DNA of 64,000 nucleotides from a bacterium Scap17. GTDB lineage: Bacteria; Pseudomonadota; Gammaproteobacteria; Pseudomonadales; Halomonadaceae. The position numbers and the translations under genes are program-made. Where the stretch lies: positions 3,926,001 through 3,990,000 of the forward strand of contig VINJ01000001.1 of assembly GCA_013376735.1 (NCBI GenBank), given 5' to 3'. This document shows, one piece after another, positions 50,616 through 59,265 of this stretch. A model generated the notes under the pieces. The model had not been told where the DNA came from, did not search any database, and worked only from the letters and a program-made list of their open reading frames with translations. Position 1 is the first letter of the stretch. Every line of letters starts with the position of its first letter.

Positions 50616-50707
50616 TTTAGCAATCCTAAACTTTGCGGAGCAAAGATGCTCGGTCAAACGGAAATCGATTCAGGCTGCACGAGACAGCCAGGAGGTCAAA
50701 GCGCTGC

Positions 50708-51214
50708 TTACGCGGCGGCTTCGGCTTCCTTCTGATCGCGCAGTGCTGCGATAGTACGGACCAGCTTGCCTGCAGAAGCTTCCTTCATGACAGACAGCAG
50801 CTTGGACAGTGCTTCATCGCGGGTCGGCAGAGATGCCAGACGGTCGATATTCGCCGCCGGGATGAACTCGCCTTCGTAGGCCAATGCCTTGACTTCGAAC
50901 GCCTCGACCTTCTTGGCAAATTCCTTGAACAGACGAGCGCCAGCGCCCGGGTGTTCCATGGAGAATGCAAGCAGAGTCGGGCCGACGAAGGACTCGCTCA
51001 GTACCTCATAAGAGGTACCGGACAGCGCGCGACGAGCCAGAGTGTTGCGAACAACACGCAGCTGGACGCCCGCTTCGCGGCACTGTTTGCGCAATTCGGT
51101 CATTGCACCAACAGTCACACCACGAGAGTCGGCAGCGACTACGGAGAGAGCACCCTTGGCGGTTTCGCTGACCTCAGCAACAATTGCCTTCTTGTCTTCG
51201 AGACCTAAAGCCAC
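50708..51214 (-). CDS. rplJ: 50S ribosomal protein L10
   Basis: L10, 168 residues (E. coli 165), anchors L7/L12 dimers to the 23S rRNA. The GTG start at 51214 gives (M)[14 protein letters not shown], matching the family; GGAG lies eight bases upstream. [20 protein letters not shown] and [12 protein letters not shown] are diagnostic. The preceding 261-base leader is where the L10-L12 complex represses translation in E. coli. Confidence 0.97.
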   Translation of the reverse strand: MALGLEDKKAIVAEVSETAKGALSVVAADSRGVTVGAMTELRKQCREAGVQLRVVRNTLARRALSGTSYEVLSESFVGPTLLAFSMEHPGAGARLFKEFAKKVEAFEVKALAYEGEFIPAANIDRLASLPTRDEALSKLLSVMKEASAGKLVRTIAALRDQKEAEAAA

Positions 51215-51475
51215 GGTGTTGACTCCATTTCGTGCCGGGGAACGAATTCCCCAGTGGTTTACCATCTCTCTCACCAGAACTGCGCGGGAGAGTCTTGGAG
51301 GATGGCTGCCACCAGCAAGGCTGGGACACCATCTGCGCAGGCTACGCGCAATGCAAGCATCGCGGCGCGATTAAGCCGGCCCCGCCACCGAGATGACAAG
51401 GCCAGCGCCTGCGGTCTTTGACGGCGCCCCGCGGCTGAGCACGGGGACCGCAAAGTGAAACATTCTGAGACTGCC
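51215..51475 (-). promoter_or_regulatory. rplJL leader region
   Basis: The 261 bases between rplA and rplJ hold no gene. By analogy with E. coli this is the L10-L12 autoregulatory leader. A short hairpin (GGGGAA/TTCCCC, about 51237-51252) lies just ahead of the ribosome-binding site, and longer GC-rich pairings are possible further upstream. The L10-binding fold itself was not resolved. Confidence 0.4.
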
Positions 51476-52168
51476 TTACGCGTACTTGGCGTGATCGACA
51501 GTCAGACCCGGACCCATGGTGCTGGACAGGGTGATCTTCTTCAGGTAGACACCCTTGGAAGTGCTCGGCTTCAGCTTCTTGACTTCGGCCACCAGGGCGT
51601 CAATGTTACCCTGAATGGAGTCTGCACTGAAGTCGATCTTGCCGATACCGGCGTGAATGATGCCGTTCTTGTCAGTACGGAAACGCACCTGACCAGCCTT
51701 GGCATTCTTCACGGCAGTCGCGACGTCAGGCGTCACGGTGCCAACCTTCGGGTTCGGCATCAGGCCGCGCGGACCGAGGATCTGGCCCAACTGACCGACA
51801 ACGCGCATGGCATCCGGAGAAGCGATGACGACGTCGAAGTCCATCACGCCCTTCTTGACCTGTTCTGCCAGCTCGTCCATGCCGACCACGTCTGCACCGG
51901 CTTCCTTCGCTGCTTCAGCGTTGGCGCCCTGGGTGAAGACAGCGACGCGCACTTCATTACCGGTGCCATTCGGCATTACGGTAGCGCCGCGAACGACCTG
52001 ATCGGATTTACGCGGGTCAACACCCAGGTTCAGAGAGACTTCGATGGTCTCCTTGAACTTGACGGTGGACAGCTCGGACAGCAGTGCGACAGCTTCTTCG
52101 ACGCTATAGACCTTGCCGGATTCAACTTTCGCGTTGATCGCCTGGGCGCGCTTTGAAATCTTGGCCAT
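51476..52168 (-). CDS. rplA: 50S ribosomal protein L1
   Basis: L1, 230 residues (E. coli 234), forms the mobile stalk that releases E-site tRNA and in E. coli represses its own operon. [20 protein letters not shown] starts at ATG 52168. [19 protein letters not shown] and the C-terminal [20 protein letters not shown] are typical. It is two bases after rplK. Confidence 0.98.
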   Translation of the reverse strand: MAKISKRAQAINAKVESGKVYSVEEAVALLSELSTVKFKETIEVSLNLGVDPRKSDQVVRGATVMPNGTGNEVRVAVFTQGANAEAAKEAGADVVGMDELAEQVKKGVMDFDVVIASPDAMRVVGQLGQILGPRGLMPNPKVGTVTPDVATAVKNAKAGQVRFRTDKNGIIHAGIGKIDFSADSIQGNIDALVAEVKKLKPSTSKGVYLKKITLSSTMGPGLTVDHAKYA

Positions 52169-52170
52169 GA

Positions 52171-52602
52171 TCAAAGACCCTCCACGTTCAGGCCCATGCT
52201 ACGGGCAGTACCGGCGATGGTGCGAACAGCAGCGTCCAGGTTGGAAGCTGTCAGATCCGGTTCCTTGGTGGTCGCGATCTCTTCCAGTTGAGCGCGAGTC
52301 ACGGTGCCGACTTTCTTCTTGTTCGGCTCACCAGAACCGGACTTCAGACCGGCAGCTTTCAGCAGCAGGACGGCCGCAGGCGGCGTCTTGGTGACGAAAG
52401 TGAAGCTACGGTCGGAGTAGACAGTGATGACCACGGGAGTCGGGAGACCCGGCTCGACGTTCTGGGTAGCGGCGTTGAACGCTTTACAGAACTCCATGAT
52501 GTTGACACCGTGCTGACCGAGGGCAGGACCCACGGGCGGGCTCGGGTTAGCTTTACCGGCTGCGACCTGCAGCTTGATGTAAGCCTGTACTTTCTTGGCC
52601 AT
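52171..52602 (-). CDS. rplK: 50S ribosomal protein L11
   Basis: L11, 143 residues (E. coli 142), lies in the GTPase-associated centre and is needed for RelA activation. The N-terminal [20 protein letters not shown] includes the Pro-rich thiostrepton hinge, and [19 protein letters not shown] is diagnostic. It begins 120 bases after nusG, where E. coli has an extra promoter; I did not find a clear one here. Confidence 0.98.
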   Translation of the reverse strand: MAKKVQAYIKLQVAAGKANPSPPVGPALGQHGVNIMEFCKAFNAATQNVEPGLPTPVVITVYSDRSFTFVTKTPPAAVLLLKAAGLKSGSGEPNKKKVGTVTRAQLEEIATTKEPDLTASNLDAAVRTIAGTARSMGLNVEGL

Positions 52603-52722
52603 GATAGGACTCCAGTATGGGTGGTAGCGCCTTGCGGCTCCCCGTAAAACCGGGCCGCCTCAGGCGACCCGTCGTGTTGCCGTGATGCTCGTATTCAAAC
52701 AGGCAGAAGAGTGACCCGAGGA

Positions 52723-53256
52723 TCAGTCCTTCTCGACCTGGGAGAACTCGAGCTCTACCGGCGTGGCACGCCCGAAGATCAGCACGCTGACCTGCAGACG
52801 GCTCTTTTCGTAATTCACTTCTTCAACGACACCATTGAAGTCGGCGAACGGGCCATCAGTGACACGCACCGTCTCACCCGGCTCGAAGAGAGTCTTCGGT
52901 CGCGGCTTGTCGGTACCGTCCTGAACGCGACGCAGCATGGCGTCGGCTTCCTTCTGGGTAATCGCCGCCGGCTTCTCCGGGGTTCCGCCAATGAAACCCA
53001 TGACGCGCGGGGTTTCATTCACCAGGTGCCAGGACTCATCATTCATGTCCATCTCGACCAGCACGTAGCCCGGGTAGAACTTGCGCTCGCTCTTGCGGCG
53101 CTTGCCGTCACGCATTTCGACGATTTCTTCGACCGGCACGAGAATCTCACCGAAATGATCTTCCATGGCGTAAAGCTTCACACGCTCGTTGAGCGAACGC
53201 ATGACCTGCTTTTCGAAACCGGAATAGGCGTGTATGACATACCAACGCTTGGACAT
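52723..53256 (-). CDS. nusG: Transcription termination/antitermination factor NusG
   Basis: NusG, 177 residues (E. coli 181), binds the polymerase clamp by its N-terminal NGN domain ([19 protein letters not shown]) and Rho or S10 by its C-terminal KOW domain ([20 protein letters not shown], about 126-145). It joins transcription to translation or termination. secE is ten bases upstream in the same operon. Confidence 0.98.
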   Translation of the reverse strand: MSKRWYVIHAYSGFEKQVMRSLNERVKLYAMEDHFGEILVPVEEIVEMRDGKRRKSERKFYPGYVLVEMDMNDESWHLVNETPRVMGFIGGTPEKPAAITQKEADAMLRRVQDGTDKPRPKTLFEPGETVRVTDGPFADFNGVVEEVNYEKSRLQVSVLIFGRATPVELEFSQVEKD

Positions 53257-53266
53257 GGAAACTCCG

Positions 53267-53635
53267 TTAACTGACGATGCCGGACATCAGCCAGCCGAGG
53301 GTGGTATCGATGAGCCATAGCAACAGGCCCACGATAAGCACGGCACCCAGCACGATGGCAGTTGTCTGGACAGTTTCCTGTCGGGTCGGCCAAACGACGC
53401 GCTGGATCTCGCGGCGCGCACTACTTGCCAGCTCGACAACATCACGGCCTTTGTTGGTCGTGATCGCCAGAGCAGCCGCGGCAACACCAAGCACGACGAC
53501 GCCAAGCACGCGATAAAGCAGCGCTTGGTCAGCAAAATAGGCGTTGCCAGCAACAGCCAGCACAAGAAGAATGACAACGACCGACCACTTGAACCCGTCG
53601 TGGCGCGCTTCCTGCACCTCGGCGTTCTGTTTCAT
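53267..53635 (-). CDS. secE: Protein translocase subunit SecE
   Basis: SecE, 122 residues (E. coli 127), clamps SecY in the inner membrane. Two N-terminal hydrophobic helices are followed by the amphipathic [20 protein letters not shown] and the conserved third helix, as in the three-helix enterobacterial type. The start is ATG 53635 after GGAG; a TTG one codon earlier is less likely. Confidence 0.97.
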   Translation of the reverse strand: MKQNAEVQEARHDGFKWSVVVILLVLAVAGNAYFADQALLYRVLGVVVLGVAAAALAITTNKGRDVVELASSARREIQRVVWPTRQETVQTTAIVLGAVLIVGLLLWLIDTTLGWLMSGIVS

Positions 53636-53712
53636 CAAAGAGACTCCTCAAGGGTGCAGCGATCGCTAGAATCGAGAATCGGTAAGAAGTCGAATACCAT
53701 CCTGGGGAAGGA

Positions 53713-53788
<76 letters not shown>

Positions 53789-53843
53789 GTAACACTTGCG
53801 TGTTCCAGAGACTAAAAACAAGGCTGAATGAACAGCGGGCGCC

Positions 53844-53872
53844 ATCATAGCCGAGACAACCCAAACTGACAA
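53844..53872 (-). promoter_or_regulatory. Promoter of tRNA-Trp-secE-nusG operon
   Basis: On the minus strand TTGTCA (53872-53867) and TATGAT (53849-53844) have a 17-bp spacer and lie about 55 bases before the tRNA-Trp 5' end. This sits in the short gap where related genomes carry tufB. Confidence 0.75.
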
Positions 53873-53912
53873 GCCTTATCTTTGACCGCGACCTGGGAGG
53901 TCGTCGGAAACG

Positions 53913-53940
53913 AAAAAGACGAGCCAAACCACGACTCGCC
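53913..53940 (-). terminator. Probable terminator of the tRNA-Tyr-Gly-Thr operon
   Basis: On the minus strand GGCGAGTC pairs with GGCTCGTC through two G-U pairs across a GTGGTTT loop, followed by TTTTTCG. It lies just after tRNA-Thr and before the secE promoter, so tRNA and secE transcripts are probably separate. Confidence 0.6.
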
Positions 53941-53951
53941 TTTCCGTTGTA

Positions 53952-54026
53952 TGGAGCTCGTGGGCGGATTTGAACCGCCGACCTCACCCTTACCAAGGGT
54001 GTGCTCTACCCCTGAGCTACACGAGC
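53952..54026 (-). tRNA. tRNA-Thr (GGT)
   Basis: A 75-nt cloverleaf with acceptor GCTCGTG/CACGAGC and anticodon arm CACCC-TTGGTAA-GGGTG, giving anticodon GGT. The T-loop is GTTCAAAT and the CCA is encoded. In most relatives tufB follows this tRNA; here it does not. Confidence 0.97.
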
Positions 54027-54061
54027 AAAACCTTTGCGCAATCTCGACTGGCGAGATGAAC

Positions 54062-54135
<74 letters not shown>

Positions 54136-54181
54136 TTTCCAACTCTTGCTGCCCTGATGCACGCAGCATCATAAGCGAATC

Positions 54182-54265
<84 letters not shown>

Positions 54266-54279
54266 ATCTGTGACGACGA

Positions 54280-54308
54280 ATCTTACGTCGCTTGGGATAC
54301 GCTGTCAA
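54280..54308 (-). promoter_or_regulatory. Promoter of the tRNA-Tyr-Gly-Thr operon
   Basis: On the minus strand TTGACA (54308-54303) and TAAGAT (54285-54280) are separated by 17 bp. The box lies 15 bases ahead of the tRNA-Tyr 5' end. A GC-rich discriminator is not obvious (TCGTCGTCACAG follows). Confidence 0.85.
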
Positions 54309-54340
54309 GTGCTTGATTTCATTCTACTTCAAGCGCTTGA
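54305..54340. repeat. Pair of 12-bp palindromes overlapping the tRNA-Tyr promoter
   Basis: TCAAGTGCTTGA (54305-54316) and the perfect palindrome TCAAGCGCTTGA (54329-54340) lie 24 bp apart centre to centre, about two helical turns. The first overlaps the -35 box. They look like operator half-sites or an upstream activation site. The binding protein is unknown. Confidence 0.6.
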
Positions 54341-54374
54341 GGGAATGTATCGCCTCAGAACGGGACGTAGTATG

Positions 54375-55214
54375 TCAAAGCATCTGGGTGAGCGCAAGCC
54401 CTGAGCGAAGTTTTTCTAGATCAGGCACTCGCGGCTGGTCGGGCGCTCCTGACAGGCGCCCTGCCCGTTCGGCAGCGGTCAATGGATGCAGCGCCTCCAG
54501 TCCTGCGTACACCATATCCGGCCACAGCGCATGCGGCACCCGCAGACCGCGCGCCACTACCCGCGCGTCACCGCCGGTCAGCAGCAGCGGCAAGGCTACC
54601 CCTTCACGATCGCAGACCTCGGCATAGAGGCGATTGACCGCGCTGACAGCCGCCATGTAGATGCCATGATTCACGGCTTCCACGGTATTGCGCCCCGGCG
54701 CCAGCAGCGTATCCACTTCGGTATCCGGGTCGATGGCCACATTGCGTGTGCCCAGCTTGAGGCTTTCCTTCATCAAGCGCAGACCCGGGAGAATATAGCC
54801 CCCAAGATGCTTGCCTCCCGGCAGCACGAAATCCACCGTGATCGCACTACCGCAATCGACACTGCAACACCCCCCGGTAAGATGATGGCCGGCGAGCGCG
54901 CCCAACCAGCGATCGACGCCCAGGCGTTGCGGTTCTTCATAGCCGCAGGTGACGCCCAGCGCCTCCCGCGTCGAGTGCGCGACATGCACGACGCCGACCT
55001 GCTTGCGCAGCAATTCCACCGTCTCATCCAGCACCTGCTTGCGCGCCACGCTGGAGATACGCACGGCCGTGACGACATCCAGGTCAGGAATGTCCTCGCC
55101 CGGCCGCCATTCCTCTCGCGTCCAGACGGCGCCGCGTGAGCGGATCTCGCTGGAAACGGTGTCCTTGAGACGCCACTTCGACAAGGTATTACCGATATCA
55201 AGATCCAGAATCAT
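54375..55214 (-). CDS. coaX: Type III pantothenate kinase
   Basis: CoaX, 279 residues, phosphorylates pantothenate, the first step of coenzyme A synthesis, using a monovalent cation. The ASKHA-fold phosphate loop LDIGNTLSKW (residues 5-14), GVDRWLGALAG with the catalytic Asp region, DCGSAITVDFV and GGYILPGL are visible. It is somewhat longer than the usual ~250-260. Its ATG overlaps the birA stop by four bases, so the two are cotranscribed. No CoaA-type kinase is in the window. Confidence 0.95.
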   Translation of the reverse strand: MILDLDIGNTLSKWRLKDTVSSEIRSRGAVWTREEWRPGEDIPDLDVVTAVRISSVARKQVLDETVELLRKQVGVVHVAHSTREALGVTCGYEEPQRLGVDRWLGALAGHHLTGGCCSVDCGSAITVDFVLPGGKHLGGYILPGLRLMKESLKLGTRNVAIDPDTEVDTLLAPGRNTVEAVNHGIYMAAVSAVNRLYAEVCDREGVALPLLLTGGDARVVARGLRVPHALWPDMVYAGLEALHPLTAAERAGRLSGAPDQPRVPDLEKLRSGLALTQML

Positions 55215-56191
55215 GAGACGGCGCGCAGACTGATCTCGCCACCGGCGAGAGTGATGGTTTCGCCATTCATGCGCACCTCGAGATTTCCATTGATATCGAC
55301 ACCTTCTGCCACGGCTTCTTCTCGTCTGTCTCCGCGCAGAACCACCACATTACGCCCCTTGAAGGCATTACGCTCATTCCAGCGCGCCTGCCATCCGGCA
55401 AAGCCCTGCGACTCGAACTCAGGCAACAGCGCCAGCAACGACTCCATCAGACGCGCGGCATAGCGATTGCGCGAAGCACCGGGAATGATGTCACGTACCG
55501 CAGCCACCGGTTGAGTGATCGCCTCGCGTCGGGACGCCGGCAACTCGATATTCATGCCGATACCGATGACGACATCACAGGGGCCGGACACATCACCTGT
55601 GACCTCGACCAGAATGCCGGCGATCTTGGGTTGATCCTTCTGTATCTGCAGCAGGACATCGTTGGGCCACTTGAGGCGCGCGGGCAGGCCATCGGCCTCC
55701 AGCACCTCCGCCACCGCCACGCCGATCGCCAGACTCAAACCCTCAAGCGATGCGGCGCCTGATTCGAAACGCCAGCCAAGCGAGAAGACCAGGCTGCGCC
55801 CCCAGGGAGTCTCCCACTCACGCCCACGACGGCCACGCCCGGCCGATTGCACCTCAGCCAGACAGACCTCGGCATGGCCGGCTCCCTGTCGAAAGCGCTC
55901 GCGGATGAAGGTATTGGTCGAGTCCACCGACTCCTCGACGAACAGGCGCGTCAGATGCTTGCGAGTCTCGCGCGGCAGCGCCTCGATGATCTGTTGACCA
56001 TCGAGCAACTCGATGGGGTTGGCCAGTCGATAGCCAAGCCCCTTGATGGCTTCCAGCGGAATGTCGAGCGCCTCAAGTTTCTTGAGCTGCTTCCAGACCG
56101 CCGTACGCGACACCCCGAGCTCTTCGCCCAGGGCCTCTCCGGAGTGGTAGCCACCATCTCCAAGTAGACGAATGAGATCACGGATGGTCAT
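55211..56191 (-). CDS. birA: Biotin-protein ligase / biotin operon repressor
   Basis: BirA, 326 residues (E. coli 321), attaches biotin to acetyl-CoA carboxylase. The N-terminal winged helix (about 1-60; SGEALGEELGVSRTAVWKQL) shows it is the bifunctional type that also binds DNA with biotinyl-AMP. The catalytic domain has AGRGRRGREW and KWPNDVLL, and a C-terminal SH3-like domain follows. ATG 56191 (MTIRDLIRLLGDG) is chosen over an upstream non-homologous start at 56221. It sits beside rrn and coaX as in Pseudomonas. Confidence 0.96.
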   Translation of the reverse strand: MTIRDLIRLLGDGGYHSGEALGEELGVSRTAVWKQLKKLEALDIPLEAIKGLGYRLANPIELLDGQQIIEALPRETRKHLTRLFVEESVDSTNTFIRERFRQGAGHAEVCLAEVQSAGRGRRGREWETPWGRSLVFSLGWRFESGAASLEGLSLAIGVAVAEVLEADGLPARLKWPNDVLLQIQKDQPKIAGILVEVTGDVSGPCDVVIGIGMNIELPASRREAITQPVAAVRDIIPGASRNRYAARLMESLLALLPEFESQGFAGWQARWNERNAFKGRNVVVLRGDRREEAVAEGVDINGNLEVRMNGETITLAGGEISLRAVS

Positions 56192-56282
56192 GCGGAGGCC
56201 TGCCCCTGTGCAAAAGCGCACATTCTATCGGATTCATGGGCTTGCGAGCCAAGAACAACGACCAAAGATAGCGCTCTTTTCG

Positions 56283-59162
56283 TCAATCCCGCTCCCCGGC
56301 GCGCTTTCCCGCCCCCGCCAGGCGGTTGAACAAGGCGGAAAGCAGCATCAGGACACTGCCCAGCCCCAACCATGAACCTACTCGCCACAGCCCCTCAAGG
56401 GTGGCGGTATCCCAGACTCCCACCTTGAGAACTGTCACCACCAGCAACCCCTGCCCCACTCGCTGCCAATGCGTCTGCACCATTCTCGCGCCACTGATCA
56501 CGAGACCGGCGGAAACGATCAACAGTGCAATGCTGTAGGCATAGAGCTCAGCCTGTTCGACCCCGTGCCAGAACTCCAGCGCATGTCCATGCCAGACATG
56601 GCGCAGACTGAGTCCGACCCACAACCCAAGCGCCAGCAGCCCCGCCACCTCGCAAAGGTGACGCAGTCGCGTGCCGGCCCCCGCAAGGTGCCAGACCAGA
56701 GCCGCCCCCAATGCTGGTATACCATAGGCAGGCAGCAGCCAATTCACCAGCGGCCAGCGGCCCACATCAGCCCCCTGCCAAAGCGGGTTGTACGCCAATA
56801 CGACACCCGCAACCCAGATGACTGCTGCCAGCCCTCCAACGCCATAGGCCAATGTGCGATACAAGGCGACATTCTGGACCAAGCCGCTGGCACGCCAGGC
56901 ATAGCCCGCCGCCACACCACTAAGTGCCAGCACCTGCACGGACAGCTCCGGGAATGAAAGGTGCCCCGTGAAAGGCTGACCATCCGTCAGCAGGTAGCGA
57001 ACCTCCAGCACGGTCGTGGCAAGCGCCAGCTGTATCACGACCCCTTCCAACCAGCGCTGGACATGCATGCGATGGCGCATGCCATAACTGTTGAGAGCGA
57101 CACATGCCAGCACCGGCAGGAATATCTGCAGTGGCCAGTGCGCGATATCGGCATAGCTGTCATTCGCTACGCCACACATCAAGCGAACCACGACGCCCCA
57201 CGCCAGCAAGCGTGACAGTTCAGCAAACACGGAGCGCCCCGCGATATGGCCCTCGCGATACCAGCGCCATTCACAAACGGTCAAACCCAATAGTTGCAGA
57301 GCCAGCGCCAGGGTCAGCGATGGCCCCTCCAGCACTGCCACCAGGGCAAGGAATATCCCGGCCTGCGCGGGCAGCCACAGCCCAGCGGCAAGCTGAACAC
57401 CTTCACGGGCCTGAAAACGCATGGCACCTGCCCAGCACACCAGCCCCCAGATCAATGGCGGCAACCCTGTGTTGATCAGCCTCTCTGCATCGCTCGCCTC
57501 GGTCGACCATGGCATGACGCCCTGCCAGAGGGCCAGAGCCCACGCCAGCAGCGGCACCATGGTCGCCAATGCCCACCAACAGGCTTCAAGCGGCCTCTCT
57601 GCTCCCTCACCCGCATCATGATGCGGCCGCCAACGCGCCAGCGACAACAGACCGACACTCAATATCAACGGACTGAACATCACGCTGCTCGAATGCGATG
57701 CCGTCAAAGCAAGCCCCCACACCAGCAGCCAGAGCCCGTTGCCGGCAACGACCATCGACCACAGCACTGCATGGCGCCGACTAGACCAGGCAATCACCAG
57801 CATCGGCAAAAGACTTGCCAGCCAACCCCGCTGCCACAAGGACACACCGGAGCCGGCCACATCGGAAGGCGCCACCAATGAGTCAAAGGAGACGCCATGC
57901 ACGAGACTGCCCAGCCAGGGCAGCCAGAGCCCCAGCACGACGCTCACTGAGACAAGCCCCCCGGCTAGCCAGTGCCGACGCAGCTCAATAGATGCACGCC
58001 AAGGTAACCAGACCGCAAGTGAGGCCTTCGCTTGTCGCCCATTCTTTTCTGTGGCGCCAGTGAATGGATCCCGCTCCCACAGATAACCCAGCGCCAGCAC
58101 TGCCAGCCAGGCACCACTCCCCCAAGACAACAGCCCCACCAGCAATGTCGTGCCAGAGGAGAGGCCGAAGGGCATCAACAGCAACCACCAGGTGAGTGCC
58201 CCCACCAGACCGCCCCAATACAACCAGCTCACCGCAACCTGCCGATACAGCACCCGACACGCCGCCGCGATCACACCCACATGCCCCAGCAACAGCAAGG
58301 TTGAGGCCTCCTGCCATTGCTGGTGAATGGGCAGTGCCAAGGGCAGGGCGTATCCACCCAACATGCCCAATGCTGCCAGCCACGGCCCGTGGTGCCGCGC
58401 ACGCTCCAGCATCCATAGGCTCAAGGCTGCCAACAGTGCGAAGGTAACCGGCATGGACATCAGTGAAAGCAGAAAGTGACCAGCCAACAGACTCGCCGCG
58501 AGCACCAGACTACCGGCACCACTGACGGCGCCTGTCAAACTCGATGATTGGGATGTACGCAACCTCATCCACTCAGCCAATACCGTCATGCTCAGGCCGA
58601 ACCCGAGTCCCAACGCCATCCGTACCCCCGGCCCCAGCAAGCCCTGCTCAAGGGAGTACCCAACGAGCAGGATGCCTGCCATCACCAGAGACAAGGCACC
58701 CACAAGAATCATCCAGTGTTCCTGGAGCAGCGTCAGCAGACGTGACATCCCCCCCGGCAGCACTTCTGATGTCTTGCTTGCGGGGTCTGCGCCCTGCCCC
58801 ACCTCGCCTGAACGACTGGAGGCAGCGCCATGCAACAAACGCTGAAGCAGCCGGTAGGACAGAGAGCGGCCCCCACTGGATGATCCAGCGGCTCGCGAGT
58901 CGCTGATCGGTGGTGTTGCACCGAATGCTGCCAGCCCCTCCTGGGGTGGCACTTCGCCAGACGATTTGTCCACACCCCCTTCTCGCAAGGGGGTGTGCAT
59001 AACCGGAGCGCCATGAGCAGGAAGCTCGCGAGCAAGCCTGACCTCCATGTCGCGTAGTCGCTGCTCCAGCGCCTTGATGCGCAGCATGCTGAGCCACCCC
59101 ATCAAGGAACCACCCAGTACCAGCAACGCCATCATGACGCCCACCAACATCAGCTCATCCAT
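56283..59162 (-). CDS. DUF2339 polytopic membrane protein
   Basis: About 959 residues with one N-terminal membrane helix, a short coiled coil (MLRIKALEQRLRDMEVRLAR, about 23-42) and a cytoplasmic linker with low-complexity Ser/Gly. More than twenty closely packed membrane helices follow to the end. This is the DUF2339 plan. No catalytic motif is seen. The start is ATG 59162; GTG five codons earlier (59177) is possible. Some family members are discussed as envelope or c-di-GMP-linked proteins, but I know no settled function. Its 5' end is only about 70 bases from the IS66 end, so its promoter may be altered. Confidence 0.8.
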   Translation of the reverse strand: MDELMLVGVMMALLVLGGSLMGWLSMLRIKALEQRLRDMEVRLARELPAHGAPVMHTPLREGGVDKSSGEVPPQEGLAAFGATPPISDSRAAGSSSGGRSLSYRLLQRLLHGAASSRSGEVGQGADPASKTSEVLPGGMSRLLTLLQEHWMILVGALSLVMAGILLVGYSLEQGLLGPGVRMALGLGFGLSMTVLAEWMRLRTSQSSSLTGAVSGAGSLVLAASLLAGHFLLSLMSMPVTFALLAALSLWMLERARHHGPWLAALGMLGGYALPLALPIHQQWQEASTLLLLGHVGVIAAACRVLYRQVAVSWLYWGGLVGALTWWLLLMPFGLSSGTTLLVGLLSWGSGAWLAVLALGYLWERDPFTGATEKNGRQAKASLAVWLPWRASIELRRHWLAGGLVSVSVVLGLWLPWLGSLVHGVSFDSLVAPSDVAGSGVSLWQRGWLASLLPMLVIAWSSRRHAVLWSMVVAGNGLWLLVWGLALTASHSSSVMFSPLILSVGLLSLARWRPHHDAGEGAERPLEACWWALATMVPLLAWALALWQGVMPWSTEASDAERLINTGLPPLIWGLVCWAGAMRFQAREGVQLAAGLWLPAQAGIFLALVAVLEGPSLTLALALQLLGLTVCEWRWYREGHIAGRSVFAELSRLLAWGVVVRLMCGVANDSYADIAHWPLQIFLPVLACVALNSYGMRHRMHVQRWLEGVVIQLALATTVLEVRYLLTDGQPFTGHLSFPELSVQVLALSGVAAGYAWRASGLVQNVALYRTLAYGVGGLAAVIWVAGVVLAYNPLWQGADVGRWPLVNWLLPAYGIPALGAALVWHLAGAGTRLRHLCEVAGLLALGLWVGLSLRHVWHGHALEFWHGVEQAELYAYSIALLIVSAGLVISGARMVQTHWQRVGQGLLVVTVLKVGVWDTATLEGLWRVGSWLGLGSVLMLLSALFNRLAGAGKRAGERD

Positions 59163-59265
59163 TGCCCAGTCCGTCACCGAAGAGTCGTGCTCAGAGACTA
59201 CGGCATTTTGCCTGGCACCTCATGCTGTCTATCGTAAGCGTTCGGGCATCACCGCTTGCGAGTGA

